This document shows positions 11,351 through 23,054 of a stretch of 64,000 bases of DNA, in pieces. This stretch comes from Vibrio zhugei (lineage in GTDB: Bacteria > Pseudomonadota > Gammaproteobacteria > Enterobacterales > Vibrionaceae): positions 558,001 to 622,000 of the forward strand of contig NZ_CP033078.1 in the NCBI RefSeq assembly GCF_003716875.1, in the 5' to 3' direction. Position 1 is the first letter of the stretch. The number at the start of each line of letters is the position of its first letter. A program made the position numbers and the translations under genes. Under the pieces are notes generated by a model. The model had not been told where the DNA came from. It saw nothing but the letters and a program-made list of their open reading frames with translations, and made no database searches.

Positions 11351-12429
11351 TTATTTGGCTTGCGGATTTGCTCCAGCCATATTTTTCGTTTTTCCGTTTA
11401 TTTGAATACCTTTCGTTTCGTGCGATTGTGAGTATTTTAACGGCATTAAGTCTTTCGTTATGGATAGGCCCTCGTCTTATCAAACGATTACAATTACTGC
11501 AAATCGGCCAAGTGGTTCGTAACGATGGTCCAGAATCGCATTTTAGTAAGCGCGGTACCCCAACGATGGGCGGTCTGATGATCCTCGCTTCTATTACGGT
11601 GACGGTGTTACTTTGGGCCGACTTATCAAACCCTTATGTATGGGCTGTGCTGGGTGTTTTGCTCGGTTATGGCATCATTGGCTTTATCGACGATTACCGT
11701 AAAGTGGTACGGAAAAATACCGATGGTTTGATCGCTCGCTGGAAGTATTTTTGGCAATCGCTGATCGCGCTGGTGGTCTCGTTCGCGCTTTATGCCTACG
11801 GGCAAGACACCGCCGTGACGCAATTAGTGGTGCCATTTTTTAAAGATGTTATGCCGCAATTAGGCTTGATGTTCGTGATTTTAAGCTACTTTGTCATTGT
11901 GGGAACCAGCAATGCGGTGAACTTAACCGATGGGCTCGATGGCTTAGCCATTATGCCAACCGTCCTAGTATCCGCGGGATTTGCAGTCATTGCATGGGCA
12001 ACGGGTAACGTCAATTTTGCCGAATATTTGCATATTCCTTATGTTGCGAATGCGTCCGAGTTAGTGGTTGTGTGTACGGCGATTGTGGGGGCCGGTTTGG
12101 GCTTCCTATGGTTTAATACTTATCCTGCTCAAGTGTTTATGGGCGATGTCGGCTCTTTAGCATTAGGCGGAGCATTGGGTACCATCGCGGTATTAGTGCG
12201 CCAAGAATTTGTTTTGGTGATTATGGGCGGCGTATTCGTTATTGAAACCTTATCGGTCATTTTACAAGTCGGCTCTTATAAATTACGCGGTCAGCGTATT
12301 TTCCGAATGGCGCCTATTCATCATCACTACGAGCTGAAAGGGTGGCCAGAGCCGCGTGTTATTGTGCGCTTTTGGATTATCTCGATTGTATTAGTGCTAG
12401 TGGGCTTGGCCACACTAAAAGTTCGCTAA
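11347..12429 (+). CDS. mraY: Phospho-MurNAc-pentapeptide translocase MraY
   Basis: A 360-residue protein with about ten membrane helices. MraY transfers phospho-MurNAc-pentapeptide to undecaprenyl phosphate, making lipid I on the inner face of the membrane. Key acidic motifs are visible: GFIDDYRKV (the Asp pair near residues 115-116), [10 protein letters not shown] near 195, and [12 protein letters not shown] near 265, plus the histidine-rich [15 protein letters not shown] near 320. The length equals E. coli MraY. Confidence 0.97.
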   Translation: MIIWLADLLQPYFSFFRLFEYLSFRAIVSILTALSLSLWIGPRLIKRLQLLQIGQVVRNDGPESHFSKRGTPTMGGLMILASITVTVLLWADLSNPYVWAVLGVLLGYGIIGFIDDYRKVVRKNTDGLIARWKYFWQSLIALVVSFALYAYGQDTAVTQLVVPFFKDVMPQLGLMFVILSYFVIVGTSNAVNLTDGLDGLAIMPTVLVSAGFAVIAWATGNVNFAEYLHIPYVANASELVVVCTAIVGAGLGFLWFNTYPAQVFMGDVGSLALGGALGTIAVLVRQEFVLVIMGGVFVIETLSVILQVGSYKLRGQRIFRMAPIHHHYELKGWPEPRVIVRFWIISIVLVLVGLATLKVR

Positions 12430-12449
12430 TTTAACAAGGAGTGAGAGAA

Positions 12450-13769
12450 ATGGATCGTTGGCATCACATTCATAAGGTTGTGGTAGTAGGGCTCGGTATC
12501 ACCGGGCTCTCCGTCGTTAATTACTTAAGAAAATATCAGCCTCAAGTGGCGGTTCAAGTGATTGATACGCGCCAATCTCCTCCTGGTCTTGAGCTTCTTG
12601 ATAGTCGCATTCCTCGTTGTATTGGGGATTGGCAGCTTGATTGGTTATTATCGGCCGATTTAGTGGTCACGAACCCAGGAATTGCATTAGCGACGCCACA
12701 AATTCAACAGGTACGCGATGCTAATATTCCGGTTGTTGGTGATGTCGAACTGTTCGCTTGGCATGTTGATAAGCCAGTGATTGCTATTACCGGTTCTAAC
12801 GGCAAAAGCACGGTCACCGACTTAACCGGGGTACTGGCGAATGCCAGCGGGATAAAAACAGCGGTAGGTGGCAATATTGGTGTGCCTGCGCTGGATTTAT
12901 TACAAGAGGATGCTGAGCTTTATGTGTTAGAGCTGTCGAGCTTTCAATTGGAAACAACGCAGCATTTGTCTGTGGTGGCCGCTGCATTTTTAAATCTGTC
13001 TGAAGATCATATGGATCGTTATATCAGTATGGATGATTACCGTGAGGCCAAACAACGCATTTTCTTGCATGCAGACACGGCTGTTTATAATGCGGATGAT
13101 CCAACGACACAGCCTGATACTGCTGTGGCAAACAGACTCAGTTTTGGTTTGCATCATCCTGCAGATTATACGTTAGCAGAGCATCATCATACGTCGTATT
13201 TATGTGCACATGGTCAGCCTGTGTTGCCTGCTGCGGATTTGCGTTTAGTCGGCATGCACAACATTGCAAACGTACTCACTGTTCTCGCTTTACTCGATGC
13301 TGCAGGTGTCTCCTATCAAAGTGGCTTAGACGCGCTAAAGTCTTACACTGGACTGACACATCGATGTCAGCTTGTTGCGGATAATCAGGGCATTATTTGG
13401 GTTAATGATTCGAAAGCGACCAACGTGGCGAGTACCGAAGCTGCCTTGTCCGGTTTACACCTGAAAGGTACGTTGTACTTGTTGGTAGGAGGCGTTGGCA
13501 AAGGGGCCGACTTCTCGCCGTTGGCCGACTATTTTAAAGCATTACCCTTAAAGTTATGTTGTTTTGGTCGCGATGGAAAACAGTTCTTAGCGTTGCATCC
13601 ATCGGCCGAATATTTTGATTCGATTGAGAACATCATCCAAATTATCCGTCCACAATTGCAGGCGGGTGACATGGTGATGTTGTCTCCAGCTTGTGCCAGC
13701 TTTGATCAGTTTAGAAGTTTCATGCATCGCGGTGATGTATTTACTGAACTGGCAAGGCGCTACGCATAA
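12450..13769 (+). CDS. murD: UDP-MurNAc-L-alanine:D-glutamate ligase MurD
   Basis: About 439 residues. A Rossmann-like start ([17 protein letters not shown]) binds UDP, the P-loop GSNGKST is near residue 115, and the C-terminal domain ends [17 protein letters not shown], typical of MurD. It adds D-glutamate in the second ligase step. An open frame begins at a GTG nine bases upstream, but that GTG overlaps the AAGGAG site at 12436-12441; the ATG at 12450 sits eight bases behind it and gives the family's normal length. Confidence 0.95.
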   Translation: MDRWHHIHKVVVVGLGITGLSVVNYLRKYQPQVAVQVIDTRQSPPGLELLDSRIPRCIGDWQLDWLLSADLVVTNPGIALATPQIQQVRDANIPVVGDVELFAWHVDKPVIAITGSNGKSTVTDLTGVLANASGIKTAVGGNIGVPALDLLQEDAELYVLELSSFQLETTQHLSVVAAAFLNLSEDHMDRYISMDDYREAKQRIFLHADTAVYNADDPTTQPDTAVANRLSFGLHHPADYTLAEHHHTSYLCAHGQPVLPAADLRLVGMHNIANVLTVLALLDAAGVSYQSGLDALKSYTGLTHRCQLVADNQGIIWVNDSKATNVASTEAALSGLHLKGTLYLLVGGVGKGADFSPLADYFKALPLKLCCFGRDGKQFLALHPSAEYFDSIENIIQIIRPQLQAGDMVMLSPACASFDQFRSFMHRGDVFTELARRYA

Positions 13770-13788
13770 TCAATAGGTGATTCATTTG

Positions 13789-14976
13789 GTGTTATCCAAG
13801 CCCTTACAAAAAACCCTCCATTGGTTAAAAACGCCATCGCCTGAGGCCTTGTTTGATCGGCAATTAGTCTGGATATCGTTGGGGTTAATGTTGATTGGCC
13901 TCGTCATGGTAACGTCGGCGTCTTTTCCGATCAGTACACGCTTAACGCATCAACCGTTCCATTTTATGGAGCGCCATGCGCTATTCCTATTTTTGTCTAT
14001 TTGTACCGCATCGGTGGTGATGCAAGTTCGAATGTCGCAATGGATGAAATTCAGTTCCCTATTATTGGCGTTATCGGCGTTTTTGCTCTTGGTGGTCTTG
14101 GTTGCAGGGCACTCAGTCAACGGCGCATCCCGCTGGATACCGTTAGGGCTCTTTAACTTACAGCCTGCCGAAGTCGCTAAGCTCTCACTATTTATGTTTA
14201 TGTCGGGCTATTTAGTCCGTAAACAAGATGAAGTTCGTGAAACCTTCTTTGGGGGATTTTTAAAACCCATCATGGTGTTCGGTACCTTAGCGGTATTACT
14301 GCTGTGTCAGCCCGATTTGGGGACGGTGGTCGTGATGTTGGTGACCTTGTTTGGCATGTTATTCATCGCAGGGGCGAAACTGACCCAATTTTTAGCCTTG
14401 ATGATGGCGGGAATTTTAGCCGTAGTCGGCTTGATTGCCGCTGAACCCTACCGTATTCGTCGTGTGACTTCCTTTATGGATCCTTGGGAAGATCCCTTTG
14501 GCAGCGGGTATCAGTTGACGCAATCATTGATGGCTTTTGGTCGAGGTGAATGGTTTGGACAAGGATTAGGTAACTCAGTACAGAAACTCGAATATTTGCC
14601 AGAAGCGCATACCGACTTTGTGTTTGCGGTGTTAGGGGAAGAGCTAGGATTTGTTGGTGTTGTATTGGTACTGATGTTGATCTTTAGTTTGGTACTGAAA
14701 GCGATTTTTATTGGTAAAAAAGCGTTTGAACATGATGAATATTTCGGTGGGTATTTAGCCTTTGGTATCGGCATTTGGTTTGCGTTTCAGACGTTGGTCA
14801 ACGTGGGGGCGGCCGCGGGCATTGTTCCCACCAAAGGTTTGACGTTGCCGCTGATCAGTTATGGTGGATCGAGTTTGATTGTGATGTCCGTCGCCGTGGC
14901 TATGTTGCTGCGCATTGACTACGAATGCCGAATAAAAATCCGCACTCAACCTGCAGAAAAAGTAAGTGACTCATGA
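13789..14976 (+). CDS. ftsW: Septal peptidoglycan glycosyltransferase FtsW
   Basis: About 395 residues, a SEDS-family membrane protein with about ten helices. It polymerises lipid II at the septum together with FtsI. SEDS features: [20 protein letters not shown] near 113, the conserved Asp in QPDLGTVVV near 170, [20 protein letters not shown] near 262, and [14 protein letters not shown] near 350. The frame opens at a GTG at 13777, but the GTG at 13789 stands eight bases behind AGGTGA (13775-13780), so it is the likelier start; neither choice is an ATG. It overlaps murG by four bases. Confidence 0.93.
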   Translation: MLSKPLQKTLHWLKTPSPEALFDRQLVWISLGLMLIGLVMVTSASFPISTRLTHQPFHFMERHALFLFLSICTASVVMQVRMSQWMKFSSLLLALSAFLLLVVLVAGHSVNGASRWIPLGLFNLQPAEVAKLSLFMFMSGYLVRKQDEVRETFFGGFLKPIMVFGTLAVLLLCQPDLGTVVVMLVTLFGMLFIAGAKLTQFLALMMAGILAVVGLIAAEPYRIRRVTSFMDPWEDPFGSGYQLTQSLMAFGRGEWFGQGLGNSVQKLEYLPEAHTDFVFAVLGEELGFVGVVLVLMLIFSLVLKAIFIGKKAFEHDEYFGGYLAFGIGIWFAFQTLVNVGAAAGIVPTKGLTLPLISYGGSSLIVMSVAVAMLLRIDYECRIKIRTQPAEKVSDS

Positions 14977-16037
14977 AGACAAATAAACGATTAATGGTGA
15001 TGGCCGGTGGCACAGGAGGACATGTTTTCCCTGGACTGGCGGTTGCCAAGCAATTACAGCAACAAGGCTGGGACATTCGTTGGCTCGGTACCGCAGATCG
15101 TATGGAAGCGGATTTAGTCCCAAAGCATGGGATTGAGATTGATTTTATTCGTGTGAAGGGGTTAAGAGGCCAAGGCTTAGGGAAATTGATCAAAGCCCCT
15201 TTCCAAATTATGAATGCCATTTTTCAAGCCCGACGTCATATGAAACGCTGGAAGCCGGACGTGGTGTTAGGCATGGGAGGGTATGTCAGTGGTCCTGGTG
15301 GTATTGCCGCTTGGCTACTGGGGATCCCAGTGGTGTTGCATGAACAGAACGCGGTGGCTGGATTAACCAATCAGTGGTTGGCAAAAATTGCGACTCGCGT
15401 TTTTCAAGCCTTTGCCGGCGCATTTAAAGAGGTGCCTGTGGTCGGCAATCCGGTGCGCAGTGATGTGAGCGGGTTACCGGCTCCTGAGGAGCGAATGACA
15501 GGCCGAGATGGTCCTATTCGTATTCTCGTGATGGGGGGCAGTCAGGGCGCGCGCATTCTTAATCAAACCTTACCTAAGGTGATGGAGCAACTCGATAGCG
15601 AGCGTTATATCATTCATCACCAAGCAGGAAAAAATCAACATCAAGAGGTGATTGCCGCTTATCAAGCTGCTGGGATGCCTCAGGTGCAAGTGACCGAATT
15701 CATTGATGATGTGGCGAAAGAATATGCATGGGCCGACCTCTTGGTGTGTCGCTCGGGCGCTTTGACTGTTTCCGAGGTGTCGGCGGCAGGAGTGGCGGCG
15801 ATTTTCGTTCCGTTTATGCACAAAGACCGCCAGCAAGCGTTAAATGCCGATCACTTAGTTGAGTGCGGCGCCGCCGTGATGATCGAACAACCTAATTTAA
15901 CCGTCACCGCAATGGCTGATGCCATTGAAACTTTGGATCGCCCTCAGTTGATGACGATGGGAAGCAAAGCTCGCGCCGTCGCGAACACGGACGCCGATAA
16001 GATTGTCGCCGATGCGATTGCCTCTCTGACTGAATAA
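14973..16037 (+). CDS. murG: Lipid II synthase MurG (GlcNAc transferase)
   Basis: 354 residues, a GT-B glycosyltransferase. The N-terminal glycine loop [17 protein letters not shown] contacts lipid I phosphate. [18 protein letters not shown] and [17 protein letters not shown] follow, with HEQNAVAG near 125. The UDP-GlcNAc site is in the C-terminal half ([15 protein letters not shown] near 188, and [16 protein letters not shown] near 255). It completes lipid II on the cytoplasmic face. Confidence 0.96.
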   Translation: MKTNKRLMVMAGGTGGHVFPGLAVAKQLQQQGWDIRWLGTADRMEADLVPKHGIEIDFIRVKGLRGQGLGKLIKAPFQIMNAIFQARRHMKRWKPDVVLGMGGYVSGPGGIAAWLLGIPVVLHEQNAVAGLTNQWLAKIATRVFQAFAGAFKEVPVVGNPVRSDVSGLPAPEERMTGRDGPIRILVMGGSQGARILNQTLPKVMEQLDSERYIIHHQAGKNQHQEVIAAYQAAGMPQVQVTEFIDDVAKEYAWADLLVCRSGALTVSEVSAAGVAAIFVPFMHKDRQQALNADHLVECGAAVMIEQPNLTVTAMADAIETLDRPQLMTMGSKARAVANTDADKIVADAIASLTE

Positions 16038-16050
16038 TGAGAATACAACA

Positions 16051-17511
16051 ATGACAGCAAAACAAACTCCCGATATCGCACAAATCCGTGCGATGGTCCC
16101 AGAAATGCGCCGTGTGAAAAGCATTCACTTTGTTGGTATTGGCGGAGCCGGTATGAGTGGCATTGCCGAAGTACTGCTCAATGAAGGGTATCAAATTACT
16201 GGGTCTGATATCGCTGAAAACCCGATCACGCAACGCTTATCTTCGAAAGGTGCCACGATTTTTATTGGTCATGCCCAAAGCAATATCGCGCATGCCAGTG
16301 TGATTGTTGTCTCGACAGCCATTAATGAAAGCAATCCAGAAGTAGCGGCCGCCAGAGCGAAACGGATACCGATTGTTCGTCGCGCCGAAATGCTTGCTGA
16401 ACTGATGCGTTTTCGCCATGGTATCGCGGTTGCGGGGACACATGGGAAAACCACGACGACCGCTCTTGTGACACAAATTTATAATGAAGCAGGATTGGAT
16501 CCGACGTTTGTGAATGGCGGCTTGGTAAAGAGCGCTGGGACCAATGCTCGTTTAGGCTCCAGTCGTATCTTGATTGCGGAAGCGGATGAAAGTGATGCCT
16601 CTTTCTTACATTTGCAGCCGATGGTGACCATCGTAACCAATATTGAAGCGGATCACATGGATACCTATGGTGGTGATTTCTCGACTCTCAAGCAAACCTT
16701 TGTCGATTTTATCCATAATTTGCCTTTTTATGGTCAGGCGATAATGTGTGTCGATGATCCAGTGGTTCGAGAGTTAATTCCTCGCATTAGCCGTCAAGTG
16801 ATTACCTACGGTTTCTCTGCGGACGCGGATGTCCGGATTGAAAACTATCGTCAGGAAGGCCAGCAAGGTAAATTTACCGTGGTGCGTCAGGGCCGAGAAA
16901 ATTTAGAGATAACATTGAATATTCCCGGTCGTCATAATGCCTTGAACGCGTCTGCTGCGATTGCGGTCGCGACAGAAGATGAGGTGTCGGATTCGGCAAT
17001 TTTACGCGCGATGGCAAGCACGCAAGGCACTGGACGTCGCTTTGATCAACTCGGAACGTTTGATACCGGTCATGGCCAAGCGATGCTCGTCGATGATTAT
17101 GGCCATCATCCGACGGAAGTGGATGTTACGATTAAAGCGGCACGCAATGGCTGGGCAGACAAGCGTCTTGTGATGATTTTTCAGCCGCATCGCTACACAC
17201 GTACGCGAGATTTATACGAAGATTTCGCCAATGTGCTGGAACAAGTGGATGTATTACTGATTCTTGATGTATATTCGGCAGGGGAAGCCCCAATTGCCAA
17301 TGCCGACAGTCGTTCACTGTGCCGCACGATTCGTACACGTGGCAAAGTTGACCCAATATTCGTGCCTGATATCGATACGTTACCTTCTGTTTTAGCAAAT
17401 GTCTTACAAGATGGTGACTTAGTATTGACTCAGGGTGCGGGGGATATCGGCAAAGTAGCCAAAAAGCTAGCAACTCTAAAATTGAACATCGAGCACATGC
17501 AAAATAGCTAA
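16051..17511 (+). CDS. murC: UDP-MurNAc:L-alanine ligase MurC
   Basis: 486 residues, the first Mur ligase. An N-terminal Rossmann loop [18 protein letters not shown] binds UDP-MurNAc. The ATP loop [13 protein letters not shown] lies near residue 127. [15 protein letters not shown] near 346 and [13 protein letters not shown] near 375 are MurC signatures. Unlike in E. coli, no ddl follows: a 180-base gap leads to ftsQ. Confidence 0.96.
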   Translation: MTAKQTPDIAQIRAMVPEMRRVKSIHFVGIGGAGMSGIAEVLLNEGYQITGSDIAENPITQRLSSKGATIFIGHAQSNIAHASVIVVSTAINESNPEVAAARAKRIPIVRRAEMLAELMRFRHGIAVAGTHGKTTTTALVTQIYNEAGLDPTFVNGGLVKSAGTNARLGSSRILIAEADESDASFLHLQPMVTIVTNIEADHMDTYGGDFSTLKQTFVDFIHNLPFYGQAIMCVDDPVVRELIPRISRQVITYGFSADADVRIENYRQEGQQGKFTVVRQGRENLEITLNIPGRHNALNASAAIAVATEDEVSDSAILRAMASTQGTGRRFDQLGTFDTGHGQAMLVDDYGHHPTEVDVTIKAARNGWADKRLVMIFQPHRYTRTRDLYEDFANVLEQVDVLLILDVYSAGEAPIANADSRSLCRTIRTRGKVDPIFVPDIDTLPSVLANVLQDGDLVLTQGAGDIGKVAKKLATLKLNIEHMQNS

Positions 17512-17579
17512 AATAATGGTGTTTTTAGGGCATTTTCAGTTGAAGTTGGTATTAATCGTTGATTTCTACCTTTCAGGGT

Positions 17580-17607
17580 TTGATACTTTCAATGACCTCA
17601 GTATAAT
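17580..17607 (+). promoter_or_regulatory. Promoter for ftsQ-ftsA-ftsZ
   Basis: -35 TTGATA at 17580-17585, a 16-base spacer, and a perfect -10 TATAAT at 17602-17607, in the 180-base gap between murC and ftsQ. It would start an RNA with a leader of about 80 bases and give ftsQAZ its own supply. The murC-ftsQ gap is the only large break within the cluster before ftsZ. Confidence 0.65.
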
Positions 17608-17691
17608 TTAAGGGTTACAGTTAATGCTTTTGCCTCTATTATCATTACAGATAGGGTTTCAATGGCCGGTTGTTAACAGGATATTCGGACT

Positions 17692-18474
17692 TTGATACAA
17701 CACGTTTTAGACAAAGGACGACAGTTATCCACTTCTCCACTTGTGAAAAAGCATGCCGCTGGTGGCAGCTTTTTTTTAGTGGTGACTTTGTTGATTGGTT
17801 TTTTGTTGTACTCAACAGTCAGTTGGATGTGGGACGAACAACGGCTTCCACTGTCCAATATCGTACTACAAGGTGATTTACAGCACGTCACGGCACAAGA
17901 TGTTCAACAAGCATTTGAGCAACTGAATCATATCGGTACGTTTATGTCTCAGGATATCGGCACGCTGCAACGCAGCGTGGAAACCATTCCTTGGGTATCA
18001 CATGCCTCTATTCGTAAACAGTGGCCCAATACCATCAAAGTATTTTTGACTGAGTATCACGCGATTGCGATTTGGAATGGCAATCAGTTGTTGAACGCCA
18101 AAGGTACTGTGTTTGGTGGTGATGTGTCTGAAGTGACTGGCGAACGTGTTAAACTGTATGGTCCTAAAGGGACGGCTCAACAAGTTTTGCAAGCTTGGCG
18201 TCATTATAATCCTAAGTTTAAACACCTTGGATTGAATATATCGTCTTTATTATTGAACGAACGACGAGCTTGGCAAATTATATTAGATAACGGTATTCGT
18301 TTAGAGTTGGGAAAAGAGTCATTAGATGAACGTCTTCAACGCTTTTTCCTGCTTTACAATAAATTAGGTGACCAAGCCGAGCGCGTTAGTTATATCGATC
18401 TTCGATACGATACTGGTGCGGCGGTTGGCTGGATACCTCAAGAAGACTCAACACAAGAGAAGACCGATGACTAA
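17692..18474 (+). CDS. ftsQ: Cell division protein FtsQ
   Basis: 260 residues with a cytoplasmic start, one membrane helix at about 26-46 (SFFLVVTLLIGFLLYSTVSW), a POTRA domain (LPLSNIVLQGDLQHVTAQDV near 53), and a beta domain. It links FtsA/FtsK-stage proteins to FtsL-FtsB. The only in-frame start before the first stop is a TTG at 17692, about ten bases behind AGGA, so it uses a weak non-ATG start, consistent with low-level synthesis. Its end overlaps the ftsA start by eight bases. Confidence 0.92.
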   Translation: MIQHVLDKGRQLSTSPLVKKHAAGGSFFLVVTLLIGFLLYSTVSWMWDEQRLPLSNIVLQGDLQHVTAQDVQQAFEQLNHIGTFMSQDIGTLQRSVETIPWVSHASIRKQWPNTIKVFLTEYHAIAIWNGNQLLNAKGTVFGGDVSEVTGERVKLYGPKGTAQQVLQAWRHYNPKFKHLGLNISSLLLNERRAWQIILDNGIRLELGKESLDERLQRFFLLYNKLGDQAERVSYIDLRYDTGAAVGWIPQEDSTQEKTDD

Positions 18475-19732
18475 ATCTGCCGACGACAACATTATTGTTG
18501 GTTTGGACATAGGCACTGCCACAGTATCTGCTTTGGTAGGCGAAGTTCTGCCAGACGGGCAAATTAATATTATTGGTGCAGGAACCAGTCCTTCACGTGG
18601 AATGGACAAAGGCGGTGTTAATGATCTTGAGTCGGTTGTAAAATCGGTCCAACGTGCGATCGATCAAGCTGAGCTGATGGCGGAATGTCAAATCAGTAAC
18701 GTCTACCTTTCTATCTCTGGTAAGCATATTGCTAGCCGAATAGAAAAGGGAATGGGGGCGATTTCTGACGAGGAAGTGACGCAAGATGACATGGATCGTG
18801 CTATTCATACGGCTAAATCCATTAAAATTGGCGAAGAACAGCGAATCCTGCATGTTATACCGCAAGAATTTACAATTGATTACCAAGAAGGGATTAAAAA
18901 TCCGCTAGGCTTATCAGGTGTTCGCATGGAAGTCAGTGTGCACTTGATCACTTGTCACAATGATATGGCAAGAAATATTATTAAAGCGGTTGAGCGTTGT
19001 GGGTTAACCGTTGAACAGTTAGTATACTCAGGACTTGCAGCAAGTAATGCTGTAATTACTGAAGATGAGCGTGAGTTAGGTGTGTGTGTCGTTGATATTG
19101 GCGCGGGCACCATGGATATCGCCGTATGGACTGGAGGAGCACTTCGTCATACGGAGGTATTTTCATACGCAGGTAATGCAGTGGCGAGTGATATTGCCTT
19201 TGCCTTTGGTACACCAATTAGTGATGCAGAAGAGATAAAAGTTAAATACGGTTGTGCATTGAGCGAGTTGGTGAGTAAAGATGATACGGTGAACGTCCCG
19301 AGTGTGGGTGGCCGTCCATCTCGAAGCTTACAAAGACAAACGTTATCAGAAGTCATTGAGCCTCGTTATACTGAACTTATGGGGATGGTTAACCAGACCA
19401 TAGATTTAGTGCAAGATCAGCTACGTAAAGATGGTATTAAACATCATCTTGCCGCAGGTGTCGTGTTAACGGGCGGGGCTGCACAAATTGAAGGACTGGT
19501 GGATTGCGCAGAACGTGTTTTCCGCAATCAGGTCCGAGTCGGTAAACCACTCGAAGTGAGTGGTCTTACTGATTACGTAAAAGAGCCGTATCATTCTACG
19601 GCAGTGGGTTTACTTCATTACGCAAAAGATAGCCAAATGAATGACGATGTGGATTACCAAGAGCCTAAGCGCCAACCAACATCAGCCAGTCTTTGGAGTC
19701 GTTTGCGTAATTGGATTCAGAAAGAGTTTTAA
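18467..19732 (+). CDS. ftsA: Divisome membrane tether FtsA
   Basis: 421 residues, an actin-like ATPase that anchors FtsZ to the membrane. The phosphate-1 loop IIVGLDIGTATVSALVGE begins at residue 9; VVDIGAGTMDIAVW (phosphate 2) is near 207 and VVLTGGAAQIEGL (adenosine) near 332. The last residues, SLWSRLRNWIQKEF, are the amphipathic membrane-targeting helix. The frame is open for 33 codons upstream inside ftsQ; the ATG at 18467 with AAGAGAAG before it gives the family's normal start and length. Confidence 0.95.
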   Translation: MTKSADDNIIVGLDIGTATVSALVGEVLPDGQINIIGAGTSPSRGMDKGGVNDLESVVKSVQRAIDQAELMAECQISNVYLSISGKHIASRIEKGMGAISDEEVTQDDMDRAIHTAKSIKIGEEQRILHVIPQEFTIDYQEGIKNPLGLSGVRMEVSVHLITCHNDMARNIIKAVERCGLTVEQLVYSGLAASNAVITEDERELGVCVVDIGAGTMDIAVWTGGALRHTEVFSYAGNAVASDIAFAFGTPISDAEEIKVKYGCALSELVSKDDTVNVPSVGGRPSRSLQRQTLSEVIEPRYTELMGMVNQTIDLVQDQLRKDGIKHHLAAGVVLTGGAAQIEGLVDCAERVFRNQVRVGKPLEVSGLTDYVKEPYHSTAVGLLHYAKDSQMNDDVDYQEPKRQPTSASLWSRLRNWIQKEF

Positions 19733-19763
19733 CCTGAGTTGCAGGAAAAAACGGAGATAACAC

Positions 19764-20987
19764 ATGTTTGAACCGATGATGGAAATGTCTGACGATGCTG
19801 TAATTAAAGTCGTTGGAGTAGGTGGTGGCGGCGGTAATGCCGTAGAACACATGGTACGTGAATCCATCGAAGGCGTGGAATTCATCAGTATCAATACAGA
19901 TGCACAAGCACTTCGTAAAACCAGTGTGAGTACTGTCATTCAAATTGGTGGCGATATCACTAAGGGCCTTGGCGCTGGTGCGAATCCACAGGTTGGACGT
20001 GACGCAGCTCTCGAAGATAAAGAACGGATTAAAGAAGTTCTGACTGGTGCCGATATGGTATTTATCGCAGCTGGTATGGGCGGTGGTACTGGTACAGGTG
20101 CTGCACCGGTCATTGCTGAAGTGGCAAAAGAACTTGGCGTACTTACCGTTGCCGTAGTGACTAAGCCATTTAGCTTTGAAGGTAAGAAGCGTTTATCGTT
20201 TGCCGAACAGGGTATCGAAGAATTATCAAAGCATGTTGATTCTTTAATCACTATTCCAAACGAAAAACTTCTTAAAGTGCTTGGTCGTGGTATCACCTTA
20301 CTGGAAGCCTTTGGCAGCGCGAACGATGTGCTTAAAAATGCAGTGCAAGGTATTGCTGAACTGATTACTCGCCCTGGCATGATCAACGTCGACTTTGCGG
20401 ACGTAAGAACCGTGATGTCGGAAATGGGTCACGCGATGATGGGCAGCGGTGTCGCAAGCGGTGAAGATCGCTCTGAAGAAGCAGCAGAAATGGCCATTTC
20501 TAGCCCACTTCTTGAGGATATTGATCTTGCTGGTGCTCGTGGCGTGCTGGTCAACATTACAGCCGGTCTCGACATGCGTTTGGATGAATTCGAAACCGTG
20601 GGTAATACAGTGAAAGCGTTTGCTTCTGATAATGCGACGGTCGTTATCGGTACCTCTTTAGACCCTGATATGCAAGATGAAATTCGTGTAACAGTGGTAG
20701 CGACAGGTATCGGAACAGAAAAACGTCCTGACATTACTTTGGTCGCAGGCGGCAAGGCAAAAGTCACCGCTCCAACACAGCCGGTACAAACGCAACAACC
20801 CGCGGCACGTGTTGAAGAAAAAGTGGCACAACCTGTGCAAGAGAAAACAGAGACACCACAACCGACAACGTCTTCAAAACCGTCGTCGAATAATGTGTCC
20901 TCTGGTAATCAGAACACTGCACCTAAGCCAGAGAAAGAAAGCGGTTATTTAGACATTCCTGCTTTCCTACGCCGTCAGGCTGATTAA
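19764..20987 (+). CDS. ftsZ: Cell division GTPase FtsZ
   Basis: 407 residues, tubulin-like. The GTP-binding loop [16 protein letters not shown] is near residue 104, and the T7 synergy loop [11 protein letters not shown] near 208. A glutamine- and proline-rich linker (about 320-390) leads to the C-terminal peptide [13 protein letters not shown], which binds FtsA and ZipA. A GGAG site precedes the ATG. It forms the Z ring and is the end product of the ftsQAZ unit. Confidence 0.98.
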   Translation: MFEPMMEMSDDAVIKVVGVGGGGGNAVEHMVRESIEGVEFISINTDAQALRKTSVSTVIQIGGDITKGLGAGANPQVGRDAALEDKERIKEVLTGADMVFIAAGMGGGTGTGAAPVIAEVAKELGVLTVAVVTKPFSFEGKKRLSFAEQGIEELSKHVDSLITIPNEKLLKVLGRGITLLEAFGSANDVLKNAVQGIAELITRPGMINVDFADVRTVMSEMGHAMMGSGVASGEDRSEEAAEMAISSPLLEDIDLAGARGVLVNITAGLDMRLDEFETVGNTVKAFASDNATVVIGTSLDPDMQDEIRVTVVATGIGTEKRPDITLVAGGKAKVTAPTQPVQTQQPAARVEEKVAQPVQEKTETPQPTTSSKPSSNNVSSGNQNTAPKPEKESGYLDIPAFLRRQAD

Positions 20988-21084
20988 AGTTTCGCCACAA
21001 TTTGACACTGTTCAAAATTCTGGTAGGATAGCGCTCTGCTTGGCTTTAGGGCCAAGTATTGTGGCAATTATTTGAGGCAAGTAG

Positions 21085-22002
21085 ATGATCAGACAACGTA
21101 CTCTGAAAGAAATAGTGAAAACAACTGGTGTAGGATTACACTCCGGTCGTAAAGTCACGCTTACTCTTCGCCCTGCTGCTGCAAATACTGGGATTGTATA
21201 TCGCCGCACTGATTTGAATCCACCGGTTGATTTTCCGGTTGATCCTGAAGCGGTTCGCGATACGATGTTATGTAGTGCTCTTGTTAACGATCAGGGGATT
21301 CGTATCTCCACCGTTGAACATTTAAGCGCTGCATTAGCAGGTATGGGCATCGACAACATTGTTATTGAAGTTGATGCACCAGAAATCCCAATCATGGATG
21401 GAAGCGCGAGTCCTTTTGTTTACTTGCTGCAACAAGCAGGTATCGAAGAGCTGAACGTATCTAAGCGATTCATTCGTGTGAAAAAACCGATTCGTGTTGA
21501 AGACGGCGATAAGTGGGCTGAATTACGTCCGCATAACGGCTTCAAAATGGATTTCGAAATTGAATTTGATCATCCTGCAATTGATGGTGATGGCCAACAT
21601 TTGGTGTTTGATTTCTCATCACAAGGCTTTGTTAAAGAGATTTCTCGAGCACGAACTTTCGGTTTTATGCGTGATATCGAGTACTTACAGTCTCAAAACC
21701 TTTGTTTAGGCGGCAGTTTCGACTGTGCGATTGTACTTGATGATTACCGTATCTTGAACGAAGATGGTCTGCGTTTTAGTAATGAATTTGTGACACATAA
21801 GATGTTGGATGCCATTGGCGATCTATACATGTGTGGTCACTCAATCGTTGGTGAATTCCGCGCATTTAAATCTGGACACGGATTGAATAACCAAGTTCTA
21901 CGTGCTTTGTTGGCAAACCAAGAAGCATGGGAATGGGCAACATACGAAGAAGAAGCGGGTGCACCGCTAATGTATGTGGAACCGAATATGGTTATTGCAT
22001 AA
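21085..22002 (+). CDS. lpxC: UDP-3-O-acyl-GlcNAc deacetylase LpxC
   Basis: 305 residues, the committed step of lipid A synthesis. All zinc ligands of the E. coli enzyme are present at the same numbers: His79 (STVEHLSA), His238 and Asp242 (HKMLDAIGD); the catalytic His265 lies in [15 protein letters not shown]. In E. coli it is degraded by FtsH through a C-terminal tail; the tail here ends MVIA and differs slightly from the E. coli end. It lies 97 bases after ftsZ and is closed by a strong terminator. Confidence 0.97.
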   Translation: MIRQRTLKEIVKTTGVGLHSGRKVTLTLRPAAANTGIVYRRTDLNPPVDFPVDPEAVRDTMLCSALVNDQGIRISTVEHLSAALAGMGIDNIVIEVDAPEIPIMDGSASPFVYLLQQAGIEELNVSKRFIRVKKPIRVEDGDKWAELRPHNGFKMDFEIEFDHPAIDGDGQHLVFDFSSQGFVKEISRARTFGFMRDIEYLQSQNLCLGGSFDCAIVLDDYRILNEDGLRFSNEFVTHKMLDAIGDLYMCGHSIVGEFRAFKSGHGLNNQVLRALLANQEAWEWATYEEEAGAPLMYVEPNMVIA

Positions 22003-22024
22003 CAGCAAAATATGAAGATTGATT

Positions 22025-22053
22025 AAAAACCAGACGTGATGTCTGGTTTTTTT
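22025..22053 (+). terminator. lpxC terminator
   Basis: AAAACCAGAC pairs with GTCTGGTTTT around GTGAT, followed by more T. It ends the dcw transcript 23 bases after lpxC. Confidence 0.88.
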
Positions 22054-22099
22054 ATGCGTATAAAACAGCAATGGTTCACTGTATGGGGACGAGATGCTG

Positions 22100-22576
22100 T
22101 CAGTCTTTTGGGGTGGATGGTTTTGTCAATGTGGCTAAACGCTGTAAACGAGCCTGTAATTTCGGTGGCGCGCTTTCCGCTACCGCGAGGAGATAATTTG
22201 CAGCCTTTTGGGAGATAGGGGGGCGGGCTTTTGCCTCTTGTTTATGCCGTCCGACTCCCGCCCCTTCGGTTCGATAGATGTCAGGGTTGATCCGCACATC
22301 GATAGAGATCAGTTTGGCGAAGCCTTGGCTACGTAATTGATTGAGAATGTTTAAACGATCTCGATCGATCTTCATCTTTAAAGCGGCACTGGCGGTTTCG
22401 ATCACTAATTGACCATGACGTACATTGGCCGCTCGTACATGACCAGCCGCGCTAGCAGGGACAATAGACTTGATGATCTTATTGATCGTTATTATTTCAC
22501 TGGCGTGATCTTGTAAGCGTTTTAAGAGTGAGCTATCGATTAACTCTGTAGTCGCAGTTGGACGATGATCTCTCAT
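22100..22576 (-). CDS. dciA: DciA, DUF721 replicative helicase loader
   Basis: 158 residues. The DUF721 (KH-like) domain covers about residues 10-110, with ANVRHGQLVIETASAALK and LNILNQLRSQGFAKLISIDV as its most conserved parts. The C-terminal 45 residues are basic and probably disordered. DciA loads DnaB onto DNA in bacteria that lack the phage-derived DnaC, and it has been studied in Vibrio cholerae. The gene lies opposite to its neighbours, between lpxC and secA, the usual Vibrio position. Confidence 0.9.
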   Translation of the reverse strand: MRDHRPTATTELIDSSLLKRLQDHASEIITINKIIKSIVPASAAGHVRAANVRHGQLVIETASAALKMKIDRDRLNILNQLRSQGFAKLISIDVRINPDIYRTEGAGVGRHKQEAKARPPISQKAANYLLAVAESAPPKLQARLQRLATLTKPSTPKD

Positions 22577-23054
22577 TGAGCTTCCTTTATCATCATGGGT
22601 GATGAAATCGTGTCATGCATTAACATCATAAGTCATAAGACTGACGCTCTATTGTAGCCATATTTCTTTATAAAGAAAGCCATTGTCTCATAGGATTGAG
22701 AACCGTGCGCTGTGATGGTTTTTTACACGACATGGCAAGCAAATACCGTTTATCTGAGGTTTATTTCAATAACGTCGGACTAACTATTGATAAACTAAGT
22801 TAAAAACCTTAGGTTAGACGCACAAAACGATAAGTTATATTCGCAGAAACCTTATTACTATTGGTCGCAGGGCAAAAAATTCCTTAAACTAGTGGGGTAT
22901 TTACTCCCCTAAATGCCTTGAAAATAGACATTATCATCACCATGTAATGATAAATAAGACTTATCTTTAGTATTCCTTGTTGAATATATGAGTAAAGGCA
23001 TAGGCATTAAGAAGTCGATCAATGACGACCTAAGTACAGAGAGATCCACACAAG
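22577..23054. other. 478-base gap between dciA and secA
   Basis: It must hold the dciA promoter (minus) and the secA promoter (plus), but no clear sigma70 pair stands out. Seen here are a 16-base palindrome TTTCTTTATAAAGAAA at 22663-22678, a short hairpin at 22893-22908 (GGGG with CCCC), and a 25-codon ORF at 22988-23065 that overlaps the start of secA. There is no secM-like gene with a signal peptide, unlike the E. coli secM-secA order. Confidence 0.5.

Noticed and set aside
17512..17691. Remnant of ddl between murC and ftsQ
   Set aside because: The gap is only 180 bases, with a promoter and no ATP-grasp sequence; the absence of ddl here appears normal for this group.
22036..22218. 60-residue plus-strand ORF after lpxC
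   Set aside because: It begins inside the lpxC terminator and runs antisense into dciA.
22893..22908. Terminator in the dciA-secA gap
   Set aside because: The stem is only four GC pairs with no T tract.
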